Positions 6,756-15,224 of a DNA stretch of 26,317 nucleotides are shown here, in pieces. How positions within the stretch are numbered: position 1 is the stretch's first letter; every line of letters starts with the position of its first letter. Position numbers and translations under genes: made by a program. The notes beneath the pieces were generated by a model. It was not told where the DNA came from and ran no database searches. It saw only the letters and a list, made by a program, of their open reading frames with translations. This stretch comes from an uncultured Caulobacteraceae bacterium (lineage in GTDB: Bacteria; Pseudomonadota; Alphaproteobacteria; Caulobacterales; Caulobacteraceae): positions 1 to 26,317 of the forward strand of contig CALFYB010000370.1 in assembly GCA_937952995.1 (NCBI GenBank), given 5' to 3'.

Positions 6756-7031
6756 ATGCAAAGACAAAAGGTTTTGGTGCTCTATACGGCCAATTCGGCG
6801 CTGGATTCGCCGGTCATTGGCTGGTCGGTCTATGACGGCACGGGTCAGACGCGGCCCATGGCGGGGGATCAGGACGAGCCGCCCTATCGCACCGGCGTCG
6901 ATGCCCTCAAGGACGGATGGCGGCTGATCCAGGCCGCTCAGCTCTTGCCCCACGCGCGCGGCGCGGAGTTTGATCTGGCCTATCTGAAATATGAGTTCTT
7001 CTTTGAACAGTTGGTTGAGGTGCAGCCATGA
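6756..7031 (+). CDS. Small conserved protein of unknown function coupled to a PhyH dioxygenase
   Basis: A 91-residue protein from ATG 6756; the open frame runs further upstream, but that part overlaps the divergent acetyltransferase gene and has no protein-like character. It begins MQRQKVLVLYTANSALDSPV and contains YDGTGQTRPMAGDQDEPPY and YLKYEFFFEQLV. No signal peptide, membrane segment or metal motif is seen. I recognise the family only as a small conserved partner next to phytanoyl-CoA dioxygenase-like genes. Its TGA overlaps the ATG of the dioxygenase gene (ATGA), so the two are translationally coupled and probably work together, perhaps as subunits. The function is unknown. Confidence 0.72.
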   Translation: MQRQKVLVLYTANSALDSPVIGWSVYDGTGQTRPMAGDQDEPPYRTGVDALKDGWRLIQAAQLLPHARGAEFDLAYLKYEFFFEQLVEVQP

Positions 7032-7972
7032 CCCATTTGCCCCTGCTCAATGCCCAGCAGATGGCCCAGTTCGTCGCGCGCGGGTTCCTGCGCCTTGATG
7101 GGGTGGTGCCGGAGGCGCTCAATGCGCAATTCTTGCAAGAGATGGGCGAGATCGCGCCGCCGGTGCCGGGCCGGGGCCTGATGCGCACCTATGGCGAGAT
7201 GCTGGCCAAGGCCGGTGTGCCCGAGGTCGCGGCGGGTACCCCGCTGGATCAGGCCTATCCGGAAGGCTCGGCTCTGGCCAAGCTGGTTCAGTTGCCAGTG
7301 GCGGCGGGCGCGATCCGCAGTCTGGTCGGCGAGGACCCGATCTTTGACCATCATTTCCTGCACGTCACCTTTCCGCCCGCCTATCACGAGGCCAGCGGCG
7401 GCGAGAATGTGTCCCAGCATACCCATCAGGACTCGACCATTGATCCGCGTACGGCCTTTGACATCCAGATCATGTACTATCCGCATGAGGTGACGCGCGA
7501 GATGGGCGGCACCCGCTTTGTCCCCGGCACCCATCTGCGCCGGGTCAGCGAGGTGGCCTTGGGCCGCTATCAGAATATTCGCGGTCAGCAGCATATGGTC
7601 TGCGAGCCCGGGACCCTGCTCTTCATCCATTCAGGCATCTGGCATGGCGGCGGGGTCAATCTGTCCGACCGCACCCGCACCATGTTCAAGATCCGGATCA
7701 ATCCCAATCCAAGGTCCAGCCGCACACAGGTCCGACAGTTCGATGTCTCGACCCTGGTGCCACAAAATCAGCAGCGGCCGATCTTCTATCTCAAGGGCCC
7801 CTTGCCCCCCAGCGTCGAACAGACCCTGATGACCCCCGAGCCTTGGTTCGAGCAGGACACAGGTCGCCTTGAGTTCCTCAACCGTGTCCGGCTCTGGCGC
7901 TATCTGACCGACGACCCCACCTATGACGCCGACTATTGGCTGACGCGCGTGGAGAATTTGGCCGAGGTTTGA
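7028..7972 (+). CDS. Phytanoyl-CoA dioxygenase (PhyH) family Fe(II)/2-oxoglutarate oxygenase
   Basis: A 314-residue cytosolic oxygenase. The iron-binding facial triad is visible: His133-Gln-Asp135 in HTHQDS and His206 in SGIWHGGG. Arg215 in LSDRTR is placed to bind the 2-oxoglutarate carboxylate. The intervening segment MGGTRFVPGTHLRR is the usual PhyH strand-loop that builds the active-site wall. Members hydroxylate an unactivated carbon of a fatty acyl, terpenoid or small-molecule substrate, using oxygen and 2-oxoglutarate; this substrate is unknown. The start overlaps the upstream small gene by four bases, so the pair forms a coupled unit. It converges on the PLP-enzyme gene, with only four bases between the stops. 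Confidence 0.9.
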   Translation: MTHLPLLNAQQMAQFVARGFLRLDGVVPEALNAQFLQEMGEIAPPVPGRGLMRTYGEMLAKAGVPEVAAGTPLDQAYPEGSALAKLVQLPVAAGAIRSLVGEDPIFDHHFLHVTFPPAYHEASGGENVSQHTHQDSTIDPRTAFDIQIMYYPHEVTREMGGTRFVPGTHLRRVSEVALGRYQNIRGQQHMVCEPGTLLFIHSGIWHGGGVNLSDRTRTMFKIRINPNPRSSRTQVRQFDVSTLVPQNQQRPIFYLKGPLPPSVEQTLMTPEPWFEQDTGRLEFLNRVRLWRYLTDDPTYDADYWLTRVENLAEV

Positions 7973-7976
7973 GAGG

Positions 7977-9008
7977 CTAAACCCCCACCCGGCCCAGAAC
8001 CACATCCTCATAGGCGTGCAGCGAGGGTAGGCCGCCGGTGTGGAGGAAGAGGACCTGTTCGTTCGGCTTGAAATAGCCCTCGCGGGCCAGACCGATCAGA
8101 CCGGCCATGATCTTGCCCGTATAGACCGGGTCCAGAAGGATGGCTTCGGTGCGGGCCAGCATCTGGACGGCCTCGACCATGGCGGCGTTGGGGATGGAAT
8201 ATTTCGGCTGCCAATAGCCGCCGACACTGACCACGGCGTCCCTCGGGATCGTTAGGCCGACATCGAGCAGATCGGCGACGGCCTGCGCCTCTTTAAAGAC
8301 CAGAGGCTCCTGATCGGCGGGGTCGCGGCTGACGCCGATGCCGACAATCGGGATCTTGATGTGGTTGCCGAGGAACCCTGCGACCAGACCGCCGTGGGTG
8401 CCGGAACTGCCCGAACCGACGACGACGCGGTCGATCTGGACGCCCTGGTCAAAGAGTTGCTGCTGAAGCTCCTGCGCGCAGGCGACATAGCCGAGGCCGC
8501 CGACGGCATTAGAGCCGCCGCCCGGGATGATATAGGGCTTGCCGCCCTCGGCCCGGACCTGATCGGCCATCTGGGCCATGGCGGCGGCCATGTCGCTGCC
8601 ACCGGGCACGACGGTGATGGCGTCGATGCCCATCAGATGGAACATGAAATTATTGCCGCTGGCGGTCTGGCTATAGCTGCCGGGCACGCGCTCTTCGATG
8701 ACAAAGCGGCATTTCAGCCCCTCGCGCACAGCGGCGCTGAGGGTGATGCGGCAATGGTTGGACTGGGGCGCGCCGCAGGTGATGATGGTGTCCGCGCCTT
8801 GGGCCAGAGCCTCGCCCATCAGGAACTCCAGCTTGCGGGTCTTATTGCCGCCGGGAAAGAGGCCCAGCATATCATCGCGCTTGATCCAGATGTCCGGCCC
8901 TGTCCCGCCGGGGCAACTGGCCGCTAAGGCTGCCGAGAACCGGGGCGCTCGCTCCAGCGGCGTGGCGAAGGGGGTATAGGTGCGACGCGGAAAACGCGAA
9001 AGGTCCAT
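7977..9008 (-). CDS. D-cysteine desulfhydrase / L-cysteate sulfo-lyase family PLP enzyme
   Basis: A 343-residue fold-type II PLP enzyme. The opening MDLSRFPRRTYTPFATPLER and WIKRDDMLGL are typical of the ACC deaminase/D-cysteine desulfhydrase group. Lys56 in GGNKTRKLEF is the expected PLP lysine. Ser83-Asn84-His85 in QSNHCR contacts the substrate carboxylate in relatives, and GSGSSGTHGG holds the cofactor phosphate. The reaction would be beta-elimination from D-cysteine (giving sulfide, pyruvate and ammonia) or from L-cysteate (giving sulfite). The two functions cannot be separated by eye. It lies 56 bases downstream of the MaoC-like gene on the same strand and may share its transcript. Confidence 0.88.
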   Translation of the reverse strand: MDLSRFPRRTYTPFATPLERAPRFSAALAASCPGGTGPDIWIKRDDMLGLFPGGNKTRKLEFLMGEALAQGADTIITCGAPQSNHCRITLSAAVREGLKCRFVIEERVPGSYSQTASGNNFMFHLMGIDAITVVPGGSDMAAAMAQMADQVRAEGGKPYIIPGGGSNAVGGLGYVACAQELQQQLFDQGVQIDRVVVGSGSSGTHGGLVAGFLGNHIKIPIVGIGVSRDPADQEPLVFKEAQAVADLLDVGLTIPRDAVVSVGGYWQPKYSIPNAAMVEAVQMLARTEAILLDPVYTGKIMAGLIGLAREGYFKPNEQVLFLHTGGLPSLHAYEDVVLGRVGV

Positions 9009-9064
9009 GGGGGCCTGTCCAGTAAGGGGATGAAATCAAGGAAGGGGGGCAGGCTTTGAGCGGC

Positions 9065-9859
9065 TTAGCCCAGTTCACGAACCTGTCTTGGCGCATAGAT
9101 CGCCCAGTGCCGACCGGACATGGCCAGACGCTCGCGGCAGGCGACGGTAAAGTCGAGCGTGACGATCAGGTGGCCGTTCTTTTCTTCATTGGCCACGACA
9201 ATGGCGCGGGTCTCTAAGAGGTCGCCGTCGCTGATCAGGCCGTGAAGTCGCACATCGCTCTCGACATGGATCCAAGGGCCAAGTTTGACCGAGCGGGCCA
9301 GTACATAGTTTGCCCGGCGCAGCATATAGCCGGGGCTGACCAGATTGCCGCCGTCGAACAGGGCCGGATCCTCGCGGGTGTTCTGCAGGTTCGACAGCCC
9401 CACATCGGCAAAGAAGATCTCCTTCAGCGTGCCCAGCACCTTGCCGACCGGCAGGCTCTCCATGCTGGCATCGGGACGGTCTTCCGGGCGCGGGACCTCG
9501 GCCTCGGGCAGGAGCGAGGGTAGGGGGCTGTCATCCTTGCGCCAAGCCGTACCGCTGGCGCAGTCGAGGCCGCGGGCTTGAACGGCTATGGACAGGGTCC
9601 CGTCCGGCTGGTCCTCAGCCGTGACGGTGGTCTCGTCGCCATCATAGACCGGCTTGCCGAACCGCGCCTTGATCCGGCCTTGGCTGAGCCAATCAAGCCC
9701 CCACTGGGCGCGCGGGGCGTGGGCCATATAGGCAAAGACATCGACCCCCGGCACCAGACCGCCGGTAAAGCCAAACCGTGAGGCCACGTCGTCGGCATGG
9801 ATGCGGTTCTCGCTGGCGGTCGCGGTATTGTAGGCAATCAGGGTGCGATGCTGGGTCAT
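9065..9859 (-). CDS. MaoC-like hot-dog fold protein (putative acyl dehydratase/thioesterase)
   Basis: A protein of about 264 residues, taken from ATG 9857-9859; a TTG two codons further up is less likely. The N-terminal half carries the MaoC hydratase-like pattern: ENRIHADDVASRFGFTGGLVPGVDVFAYM, where the Asn/His pair and the central helix resemble (R)-specific enoyl-CoA hydratases, though the classical Asp-x-x-x-x-His motif is not exact. The C-terminal half (around LVSPGYMLRRANYVLA and WIHVESDVRLHGLISDGDLL) looks like a second hot-dog unit, so this is a double hot-dog protein. The substrate is probably an acyl-CoA; this is inferred from the fold. It is the first gene of a two-gene minus-strand set with the PLP enzyme. 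Confidence 0.72.
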   Translation of the reverse strand: MTQHRTLIAYNTATASENRIHADDVASRFGFTGGLVPGVDVFAYMAHAPRAQWGLDWLSQGRIKARFGKPVYDGDETTVTAEDQPDGTLSIAVQARGLDCASGTAWRKDDSPLPSLLPEAEVPRPEDRPDASMESLPVGKVLGTLKEIFFADVGLSNLQNTREDPALFDGGNLVSPGYMLRRANYVLARSVKLGPWIHVESDVRLHGLISDGDLLETRAIVVANEEKNGHLIVTLDFTVACRERLAMSGRHWAIYAPRQVRELG

Positions 9860-9996
9860 GGCCAAAGCCTATCAGACCCAAAGCCGAGGCGTCTAATCCA
9901 AACCGCTATCGACCGCCGCGCCCCTATTGCGCTCGAAATTGCCAAGATCAATCTGCGGGTCTAGGCTCGACGTCTTAGGGTGGGGAACAGGCCAAA

Positions 9997-12390
9997 ATGG
10001 CGACCAAAACAGAGATTAAATGGCCCACGCGCCTGTGGGCCGCGATCGGTGGTGGGCTGATCGCCCTTGTCGGTCTGGTTTTGCTGGTTGGCGGCGGCCG
10101 ATTGGTTCAGTTGGGCGGTTCGGCCTATTACCTGTTAGCAGGGGTTGGCGTGACAGCGGCGGGTGTTCTGCTGGTCAGGCGAAGGCCTCTAGCGGGTCTG
10201 GTCTATGCCGGTGTGCTGGCCGCGACCTTGGTCTGGGCGCTTTGGGAAAGCGGACTGGTCTTTTGGCCTCTGGTGCCAAGGCTGGTCGCTCCAGCGGTGC
10301 TGGGTCTTTTCTTGTTGCTGGTCCTGCCGACGGCCCCTCGGGGCGTTGAGCGCAACCGGGCGGGACAGGCGACGGCTCTGATGTCGGTGGCCTGTTTGTT
10401 GGTGCTGGCCCTCGCTATTCCGGGCACCTTTAGCCAAGGCCAAGCGACCACACCTGCCAAGGTCGCCGACGGCGCGCCCCCTGCTGAGGCGGGCTCTGAC
10501 TGGCGCTATTATGGCCGCGATCCGGGCGGCGCGCGCTATGTGCCGGTCGATCAGATCAATCGTGAGACGGTCTCTGGCCTCAAGGTCGCTTGGACCTTCC
10601 GCACCGGCGAGGCTCCCAATCGCGGCTCTGAAGATCAGAACACGCCGATGCAGATTGGCGACAAGGTCTATGTCTGCACCCCGACCAACGTCGTCATCGC
10701 GCTCGATGCTGACAACGGCAAGGAGATCTGGCGTCATGACCCCAAGGTCAAGCCGGGCTTCTGGAACCGTTGCCGGGGCGTTGGCTATTGGGATGGCAGC
10801 CAGCCCAAGGTCGCCTTGGCCAAGCCTTTAGACCCTGCCTCGACGCCAAAGACTGCGGCACCTGTGACCGGGCTTTGCGCCCGCCGGATCATCAGCTCGA
10901 CCATCAATGCCGAGCTGATCGCGCTGGATGCCGACACGGGCCAGCTATGTCCGGGATTTGGTACGGGCGGGAAGGTTGATCTTACGACCGGCATCGGGCC
11001 GATCAAGACTGGCTTCTACTTCCAGACCTCCATGCCGACCGTGATTGGCAACCGGGTGATCATCGGCGGCTGGGTGGCGGACAATCAAGAATTGACCGAG
11101 CCGTCCGGCGTCGTGCGGGCCTTTGATGCGGTGACCGGCGAGCTTGCCTGGGCGTGGGACCTGGGCAACCCTGCGATCAGCAAGCTGCCGCCGCCGGGCC
11201 AGACCTATACCCGTGGCACACCCAATGTCTGGTCGACCCCGGCCTTTGATCCACAGCTTGGCCTGATCTATCTGCCGACCGGCAATGCGACGCCGGACTA
11301 TTGGGGCTCGCACCGCTCACGGCTCAGCGAGCTCTATTCCTCGTCGGTGGTGGCGCTTGATGCGGTGACCGGCAAGGTACGTTGGAATTTCCAGACCGTG
11401 CACCATGATGTCTGGGACTATGATGTCCCGTCTCAGCCGATGCTGATCGATTTTCCGGTGGCGGGCGGGTCTGCTCCGGCGCTGGTCCAGATGACCAAGC
11501 GTGGCCAGATTTTCGTCCTCGACCGGCGCGATGGAAAACCCCTGTCCAAGGTCGAGGAGGTCCCTGTTCCCGGCGGTCCACAACCGGGCGAATGGCTCTC
11601 ACCCACCCAGCCCTATTCGGTCGATATGCCGACCGTTGGCGCGGGCCGCATAACCGAAAAGATGATGTGGGGCGCAACCCCGCTCGACCAGCTCTATTGC
11701 CGGATCAGCTTCAAGAGCGTGCGGTATGACGGCGACTTCACACCGCCGGGCGGCGAGAAGGCTTCGCTACAGTCTCCGGGCAATGGCGGCGGCATGAACT
11801 GGGGTTCGGGGGCCTATGACCCACGCCGAGGCCTGTTGCTCATGACTGACGTTCGGATCCCGCAGACTGTGCGGCTTGTCCCCTCCAAGGAGCCCAATAT
11901 CCAGTTGAGCCTCGCCAAGGACCGGCCCGAGGCGAGCCTGAAGGGCGTGGCCTACAAGGCGATCAACACCTGGATGGTCAGCCCCCTGTTCACGCCCTGC
12001 CTGCAACCGGCTCAGAGCATGATGTCGGCCATTGATGTGAAAACCCGCAAGATCGTTTGGCAGGTGCCTGTCGGCACGGCTGAGACGGCCGGTCCGCTGG
12101 GCCTATCGTCCCACATCCCGCTACCGATTGGTACGATGGGGCTGGGCGGCGTCATCACCACGGCAGGGGGTGTGACCTTCCATGCTGCGACCATGGACCC
12201 CTATCTGCGGGCCTATGACAATGAGACCGGCAAGGTTCTGTGGGCGGGCCGCTTGCCCGTCGGCGTCGGCGGCACGCCATCCAGCTATGTCTCCCCTAAG
12301 ACCGGCAAGCAATATGTCGTGGTCTCGGCCGGGGGCGCGCGGATGACCAAGGCCAAGGGCGACTATGTGATCGCCTATTCATTGCCCTAG
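9997..12390 (+). CDS. Membrane-bound PQQ-dependent dehydrogenase, glucose/quinate/shikimate family
   Basis: A 797-residue quinoprotein, almost the same length as E. coli membrane glucose dehydrogenase (796). The first 145 residues hold five hydrophobic segments (about 14-34, 41-60, 64-84, 95-111 and 128-143) that anchor it in the inner membrane. The rest is a periplasmic eight-bladed propeller with repeated blade motifs such as GLKVAWTFRTGE, VIALDADNGKEIW, VVALDAVTGKVRWNFQ and VLWAGRLPVG. HHDVWDYDVPSQP (469 onward) is the aspartate-rich active-site stretch. DWRYYGRDPGGARYVP is the usual start of the PQQ domain. It oxidises a sugar or polyol in the periplasm and passes electrons to ubiquinone. 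The exact substrate is not readable. No PQQ biosynthesis gene is in the window. Confidence 0.93.
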   Translation: MATKTEIKWPTRLWAAIGGGLIALVGLVLLVGGGRLVQLGGSAYYLLAGVGVTAAGVLLVRRRPLAGLVYAGVLAATLVWALWESGLVFWPLVPRLVAPAVLGLFLLLVLPTAPRGVERNRAGQATALMSVACLLVLALAIPGTFSQGQATTPAKVADGAPPAEAGSDWRYYGRDPGGARYVPVDQINRETVSGLKVAWTFRTGEAPNRGSEDQNTPMQIGDKVYVCTPTNVVIALDADNGKEIWRHDPKVKPGFWNRCRGVGYWDGSQPKVALAKPLDPASTPKTAAPVTGLCARRIISSTINAELIALDADTGQLCPGFGTGGKVDLTTGIGPIKTGFYFQTSMPTVIGNRVIIGGWVADNQELTEPSGVVRAFDAVTGELAWAWDLGNPAISKLPPPGQTYTRGTPNVWSTPAFDPQLGLIYLPTGNATPDYWGSHRSRLSELYSSSVVALDAVTGKVRWNFQTVHHDVWDYDVPSQPMLIDFPVAGGSAPALVQMTKRGQIFVLDRRDGKPLSKVEEVPVPGGPQPGEWLSPTQPYSVDMPTVGAGRITEKMMWGATPLDQLYCRISFKSVRYDGDFTPPGGEKASLQSPGNGGGMNWGSGAYDPRRGLLLMTDVRIPQTVRLVPSKEPNIQLSLAKDRPEASLKGVAYKAINTWMVSPLFTPCLQPAQSMMSAIDVKTRKIVWQVPVGTAETAGPLGLSSHIPLPIGTMGLGGVITTAGGVTFHAATMDPYLRAYDNETGKVLWAGRLPVGVGGTPSSYVSPKTGKQYVVVSAGGARMTKAKGDYVIAYSLP

Positions 12391-12432
12391 CGAGGCGGTG
12401 CTGTGGGTCCAATGAACGACTGGGGGTAATCG

Positions 12433-13605
12433 ATGTTTGTCCGACTCATCGCGGTAATGGCCTTGGCGGCCTCTGCGGCTCAGGCCCAAACCTCATCGGC
12501 GGGACAGGCCGTAGGTGACGGCGGACCTGTCTCTCAGATCACGGTGACGGGTGCACGCAAGGGCGAAAAGCTGCCGCCGCCAGCGGTCACAATCGATATG
12601 CAAACCGACGACAGCGCGATTGGCCAATTTGTCTCGGTTTTTCCTGACGGGGCCTTTCAAGCCAAGGTCAGCGGTCAGGTGACGCTGAATTGCGACGTCG
12701 ACATCTATGGGCTAGCCGAATGGTGCGAGGTCCTCTCCGAGACCCCGGAGGGCAAGAATTTTGGCCGCGCGGCCATGACCCTACGCCCCACCTTCAAGAT
12801 CACGCCCGCCATGGGCCCCGAGGGTCCGATCCGCTCGATGATGCGCATCGCTATCAACTTTAAGGCCCCCAATCCTCAGTTTGACACCATGCCCACCTCG
12901 TCCTCGGCCATGCCGGGGGAATGCGGCATGGGCGGCAAGCCCTGCCCGACCACTTGGATCAAGAACAACCCCCTGCCACGGCGCCTGATTACCATGTTGG
13001 ATCACCCGACCTGGGCTCAAGCCCCCAGCACGGCGGACTGGAACCAGGCCTATCCGGCAGAAGCAGGCAATGCCGAGGGTTACGCTGTGGCCCACTGTCA
13101 GGTCGTCAAGTTCGGTGGCCTGTCGCGCTGTCAGATTACCAAGGAAACTCCCACCAAGCTTGGCTTTGGCAATGCCGCCCTCTTGCTGACGCGAAAATTC
13201 CAGCTGACTCCGGATCTGGCCAAGCCCCGGCGCGGCGAGGACGTCTGGGTCGATGTGCCGATCCGCTTTGCGCCGCCGAACCGCGCCGAAGACCGCATGA
13301 TCGACTCGCCCAAATGGACCTATGGCTTTGATGCCGAGCAGGCCCCCAAGGTGTTCCCGCCTGAGGCGGTGGCCCAAGGGGTCTCCACTGGCCGAGGGGT
13401 CGTCCTTTGCCGCGTCACTGTTGGCGGTGGTTTGACCAACTGTCAGCCGCAGGCCGCAGAGCCCGAGGGGCTAGGCTTTTCAGAGGCTGCCGCCCTGTTG
13501 GCCTCAACCATGAAAATGAACCCTTGGTCCTCCGACGGCGCGCCGGTCGATGGCGCATCGGTTCGGATCGCCATCCGTCTCGGCCTTAAGAAGCCTCAGA
13601 ACTAG
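12433..13605 (+). CDS. Secreted protein with three TonB-C-like repeats
   Basis: A 390-residue protein with a clear Sec-type signal peptide (MFVRLIAVMALAASAAQA, probably cut after residue 18). Three related domains follow, roughly at residues 50-145, 195-290 and 300-388. Each shows the TonB C-terminal pattern: a strand ending in Cys, a G-L turn, a second Cys, then a GFG/NFG/GFS-xAA helix, a basic or hydrophobic strand ending near P, and a final strand such as VWVDVPIRFAPP. Each repeat has a C-x10-C pair. Without a membrane anchor or a proline-rich span it is not a working TonB energy transducer. A periplasmic binding or structural role is more likely. It follows the PQQ dehydrogenase gene by 42 bases and may be co-transcribed. 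Confidence 0.78.
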   Translation: MFVRLIAVMALAASAAQAQTSSAGQAVGDGGPVSQITVTGARKGEKLPPPAVTIDMQTDDSAIGQFVSVFPDGAFQAKVSGQVTLNCDVDIYGLAEWCEVLSETPEGKNFGRAAMTLRPTFKITPAMGPEGPIRSMMRIAINFKAPNPQFDTMPTSSSAMPGECGMGGKPCPTTWIKNNPLPRRLITMLDHPTWAQAPSTADWNQAYPAEAGNAEGYAVAHCQVVKFGGLSRCQITKETPTKLGFGNAALLLTRKFQLTPDLAKPRRGEDVWVDVPIRFAPPNRAEDRMIDSPKWTYGFDAEQAPKVFPPEAVAQGVSTGRGVVLCRVTVGGGLTNCQPQAAEPEGLGFSEAAALLASTMKMNPWSSDGAPVDGASVRIAIRLGLKKPQN

Positions 13606-13620
13606 CGGGGTCGCCCCTAG
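13602..13620. terminator. Short palindrome holding both stop codons of convergent genes
   Basis: CTAG-C-GGGG-TCG-CCCC-CTAG-like symmetry, in which the last C of the CCCC run is shared, spans the 11-base gap between the TonB-C-like gene and the amidase gene. It includes the TAG stop of each. It could act as a bidirectional terminator, but there is no T-run. Confidence 0.3.
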
Positions 13621-15068
13621 GCCGAATAGGCCGGGGGCGGGGTAAAGCCGAAGCCCATGGCCTCGAGCCGCTGGGCTAGGCCGATGGTGCGAAGGTCACT
13701 ATAGGCCGGGCCGATGATCTGTAGACCGACGGGCAATCCGTCGGTGGCCAATCCGGCCGGGAAGACGGTGGCGGGCAGATAGGCCACACCGGCCAGTCCG
13801 GCCCAGAAGGTCTGGTTGAAATAGGGCCAGGCTTGACCGTCAATATCAATCACTCGAGACCCCTCGCGGCCATGATCGTGCGGGAAGGCGGTGACGGGCA
13901 TGACGGGGGTGATCAGGAAGTCGACCTCGCCAAAATAGCGATGCCACGCCCAGCGGATCCTATTTCGCGCCTCGTTGAGCCGTGACCAGTCGCGCAGGGT
14001 CATGGTCTGCCAGCGCAGTTGTTTGGCAAGGGGGCTTTGATCATCGGGCGCAAGGGTGGCGAGCCGGGTCTGGGCGCGTTTGAAATCCTCATCCGACGAC
14101 CGCGCGGCCATGGCCGAGGATAGGAGGCCATTGAAGGTCTCGTAGCTGTGGGCCGCTGAGAAGTCGGGGCGTGAGTGCTCGTCAATCTTGGCCCCGGCAC
14201 GGCCCAGCGCGTCGGCCACCGCCTGCAGTCTTGCGCCCACCGCCGCCGAGGTTGGGCATATCGGATCGGAGGCCCAGATGCCGATGGTCAGGTCCGATAG
14301 GGGGCCATCCAAGCCGGGCAATTGGTCACTAAAGCCGCGCCAATCGGCATCGTCGTCCCCCGCCACCAACATCATGGCCAGTTCCAGATCGTCGGCTGAC
14401 CGGGCCAGCGGCCCGACCACGGAAATGTCGGAAGGTGACACGCTTTCATCCAGAGAATGGCCGCGAGGCGGTACCAGGTTCCACGTGCCCTTATGGCCAA
14501 AGACGCCGCAAAAATGGGCTGGATTGCGGATGGAGCCGCCAATGTCGCTGCCCATCTCAAGGCTGGTGAGCCCTGCCGCGAGGGCTGCAGCCGACCCGCC
14601 AGACGATCCGCCCGGTGTCCGCGACAGGTCCCACGGATTGTGGGTGGTGCCGTAAATGTCGTTATAGCTCTGAAAGTCGGCCAGCCGGATCGGAACGTTG
14701 GTCTTGCCAAAAATATTGGCCCCGGCCGCTTGCAGCCGCGAAATGGCCACCGCCGTGCGCTGGGTGACATTGTCCTTCATCGCCGGAATGCCATAGGTCG
14801 TCGGCGATCCGGGCAGTTGGTAGCTCTCCTTGATGGTCATCGGCACGCCGTGCAGGGGACCAAGCTCTTGCCCCGCCGCCCGGGCCGCGTCGGCGGCGTC
14901 GGCTCTGGCTCGCGCGCCCTCTCGGTCCTGATAGATCACCGCATTGAGCGGGCCATTATGCTGGTCAACCCGATCGAGGAAATGTTCCAGCGCCGCGCGG
15001 GCGGTGATCTCACCGCTGCGAATGGCGGCAGCAATGGCGGTGGCGGACCGGAAATGTAACGGGGTCAT
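13617..15068 (-). CDS. Amidase-signature family hydrolase
   Basis: A 483-residue amidase with the full Ser-cisSer-Lys triad. Lys80 is in PMTIKES, the cis-serine region is GGSSGGSAAA (Ser155-Ser156), and the nucleophile Ser179 is in GSDIGGSIRNPAHFCGVFGHK. The domain runs nearly the whole length, and no signal peptide is seen, so it acts in the cytosol. It hydrolyses a carboxamide or a related ester. The substrate cannot be read from the family signature, and GatA is excluded because there are no gatB or gatC neighbours. It stands alone on the minus strand: it converges with the TonB-C-like gene on one side and is divergent from the oxidoreductase gene across 156 bases on the other, where promoters for both probably lie. 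Confidence 0.9.
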   Translation of the reverse strand: MTPLHFRSATAIAAAIRSGEITARAALEHFLDRVDQHNGPLNAVIYQDREGARARADAADAARAAGQELGPLHGVPMTIKESYQLPGSPTTYGIPAMKDNVTQRTAVAISRLQAAGANIFGKTNVPIRLADFQSYNDIYGTTHNPWDLSRTPGGSSGGSAAALAAGLTSLEMGSDIGGSIRNPAHFCGVFGHKGTWNLVPPRGHSLDESVSPSDISVVGPLARSADDLELAMMLVAGDDDADWRGFSDQLPGLDGPLSDLTIGIWASDPICPTSAAVGARLQAVADALGRAGAKIDEHSRPDFSAAHSYETFNGLLSSAMAARSSDEDFKRAQTRLATLAPDDQSPLAKQLRWQTMTLRDWSRLNEARNRIRWAWHRYFGEVDFLITPVMPVTAFPHDHGREGSRVIDIDGQAWPYFNQTFWAGLAGVAYLPATVFPAGLATDGLPVGLQIIGPAYSDLRTIGLAQRLEAMGFGFTPPPAYSA

Positions 15069-15224
15069 TGGTTCTTGCCCTCTCGAGTCAGAGCACCCAA
15101 AAGGCGCGTCCTTGAAAGCCTAATATGCAACAGGGCGGGACGCTAGCGGCGAGCGAGGAGCCCGGTCGATTGCCAGCCGCGCGGGGGAGGGCTAGCCTCA
15201 AGGCTGACCCATCAGGAGGCCATC

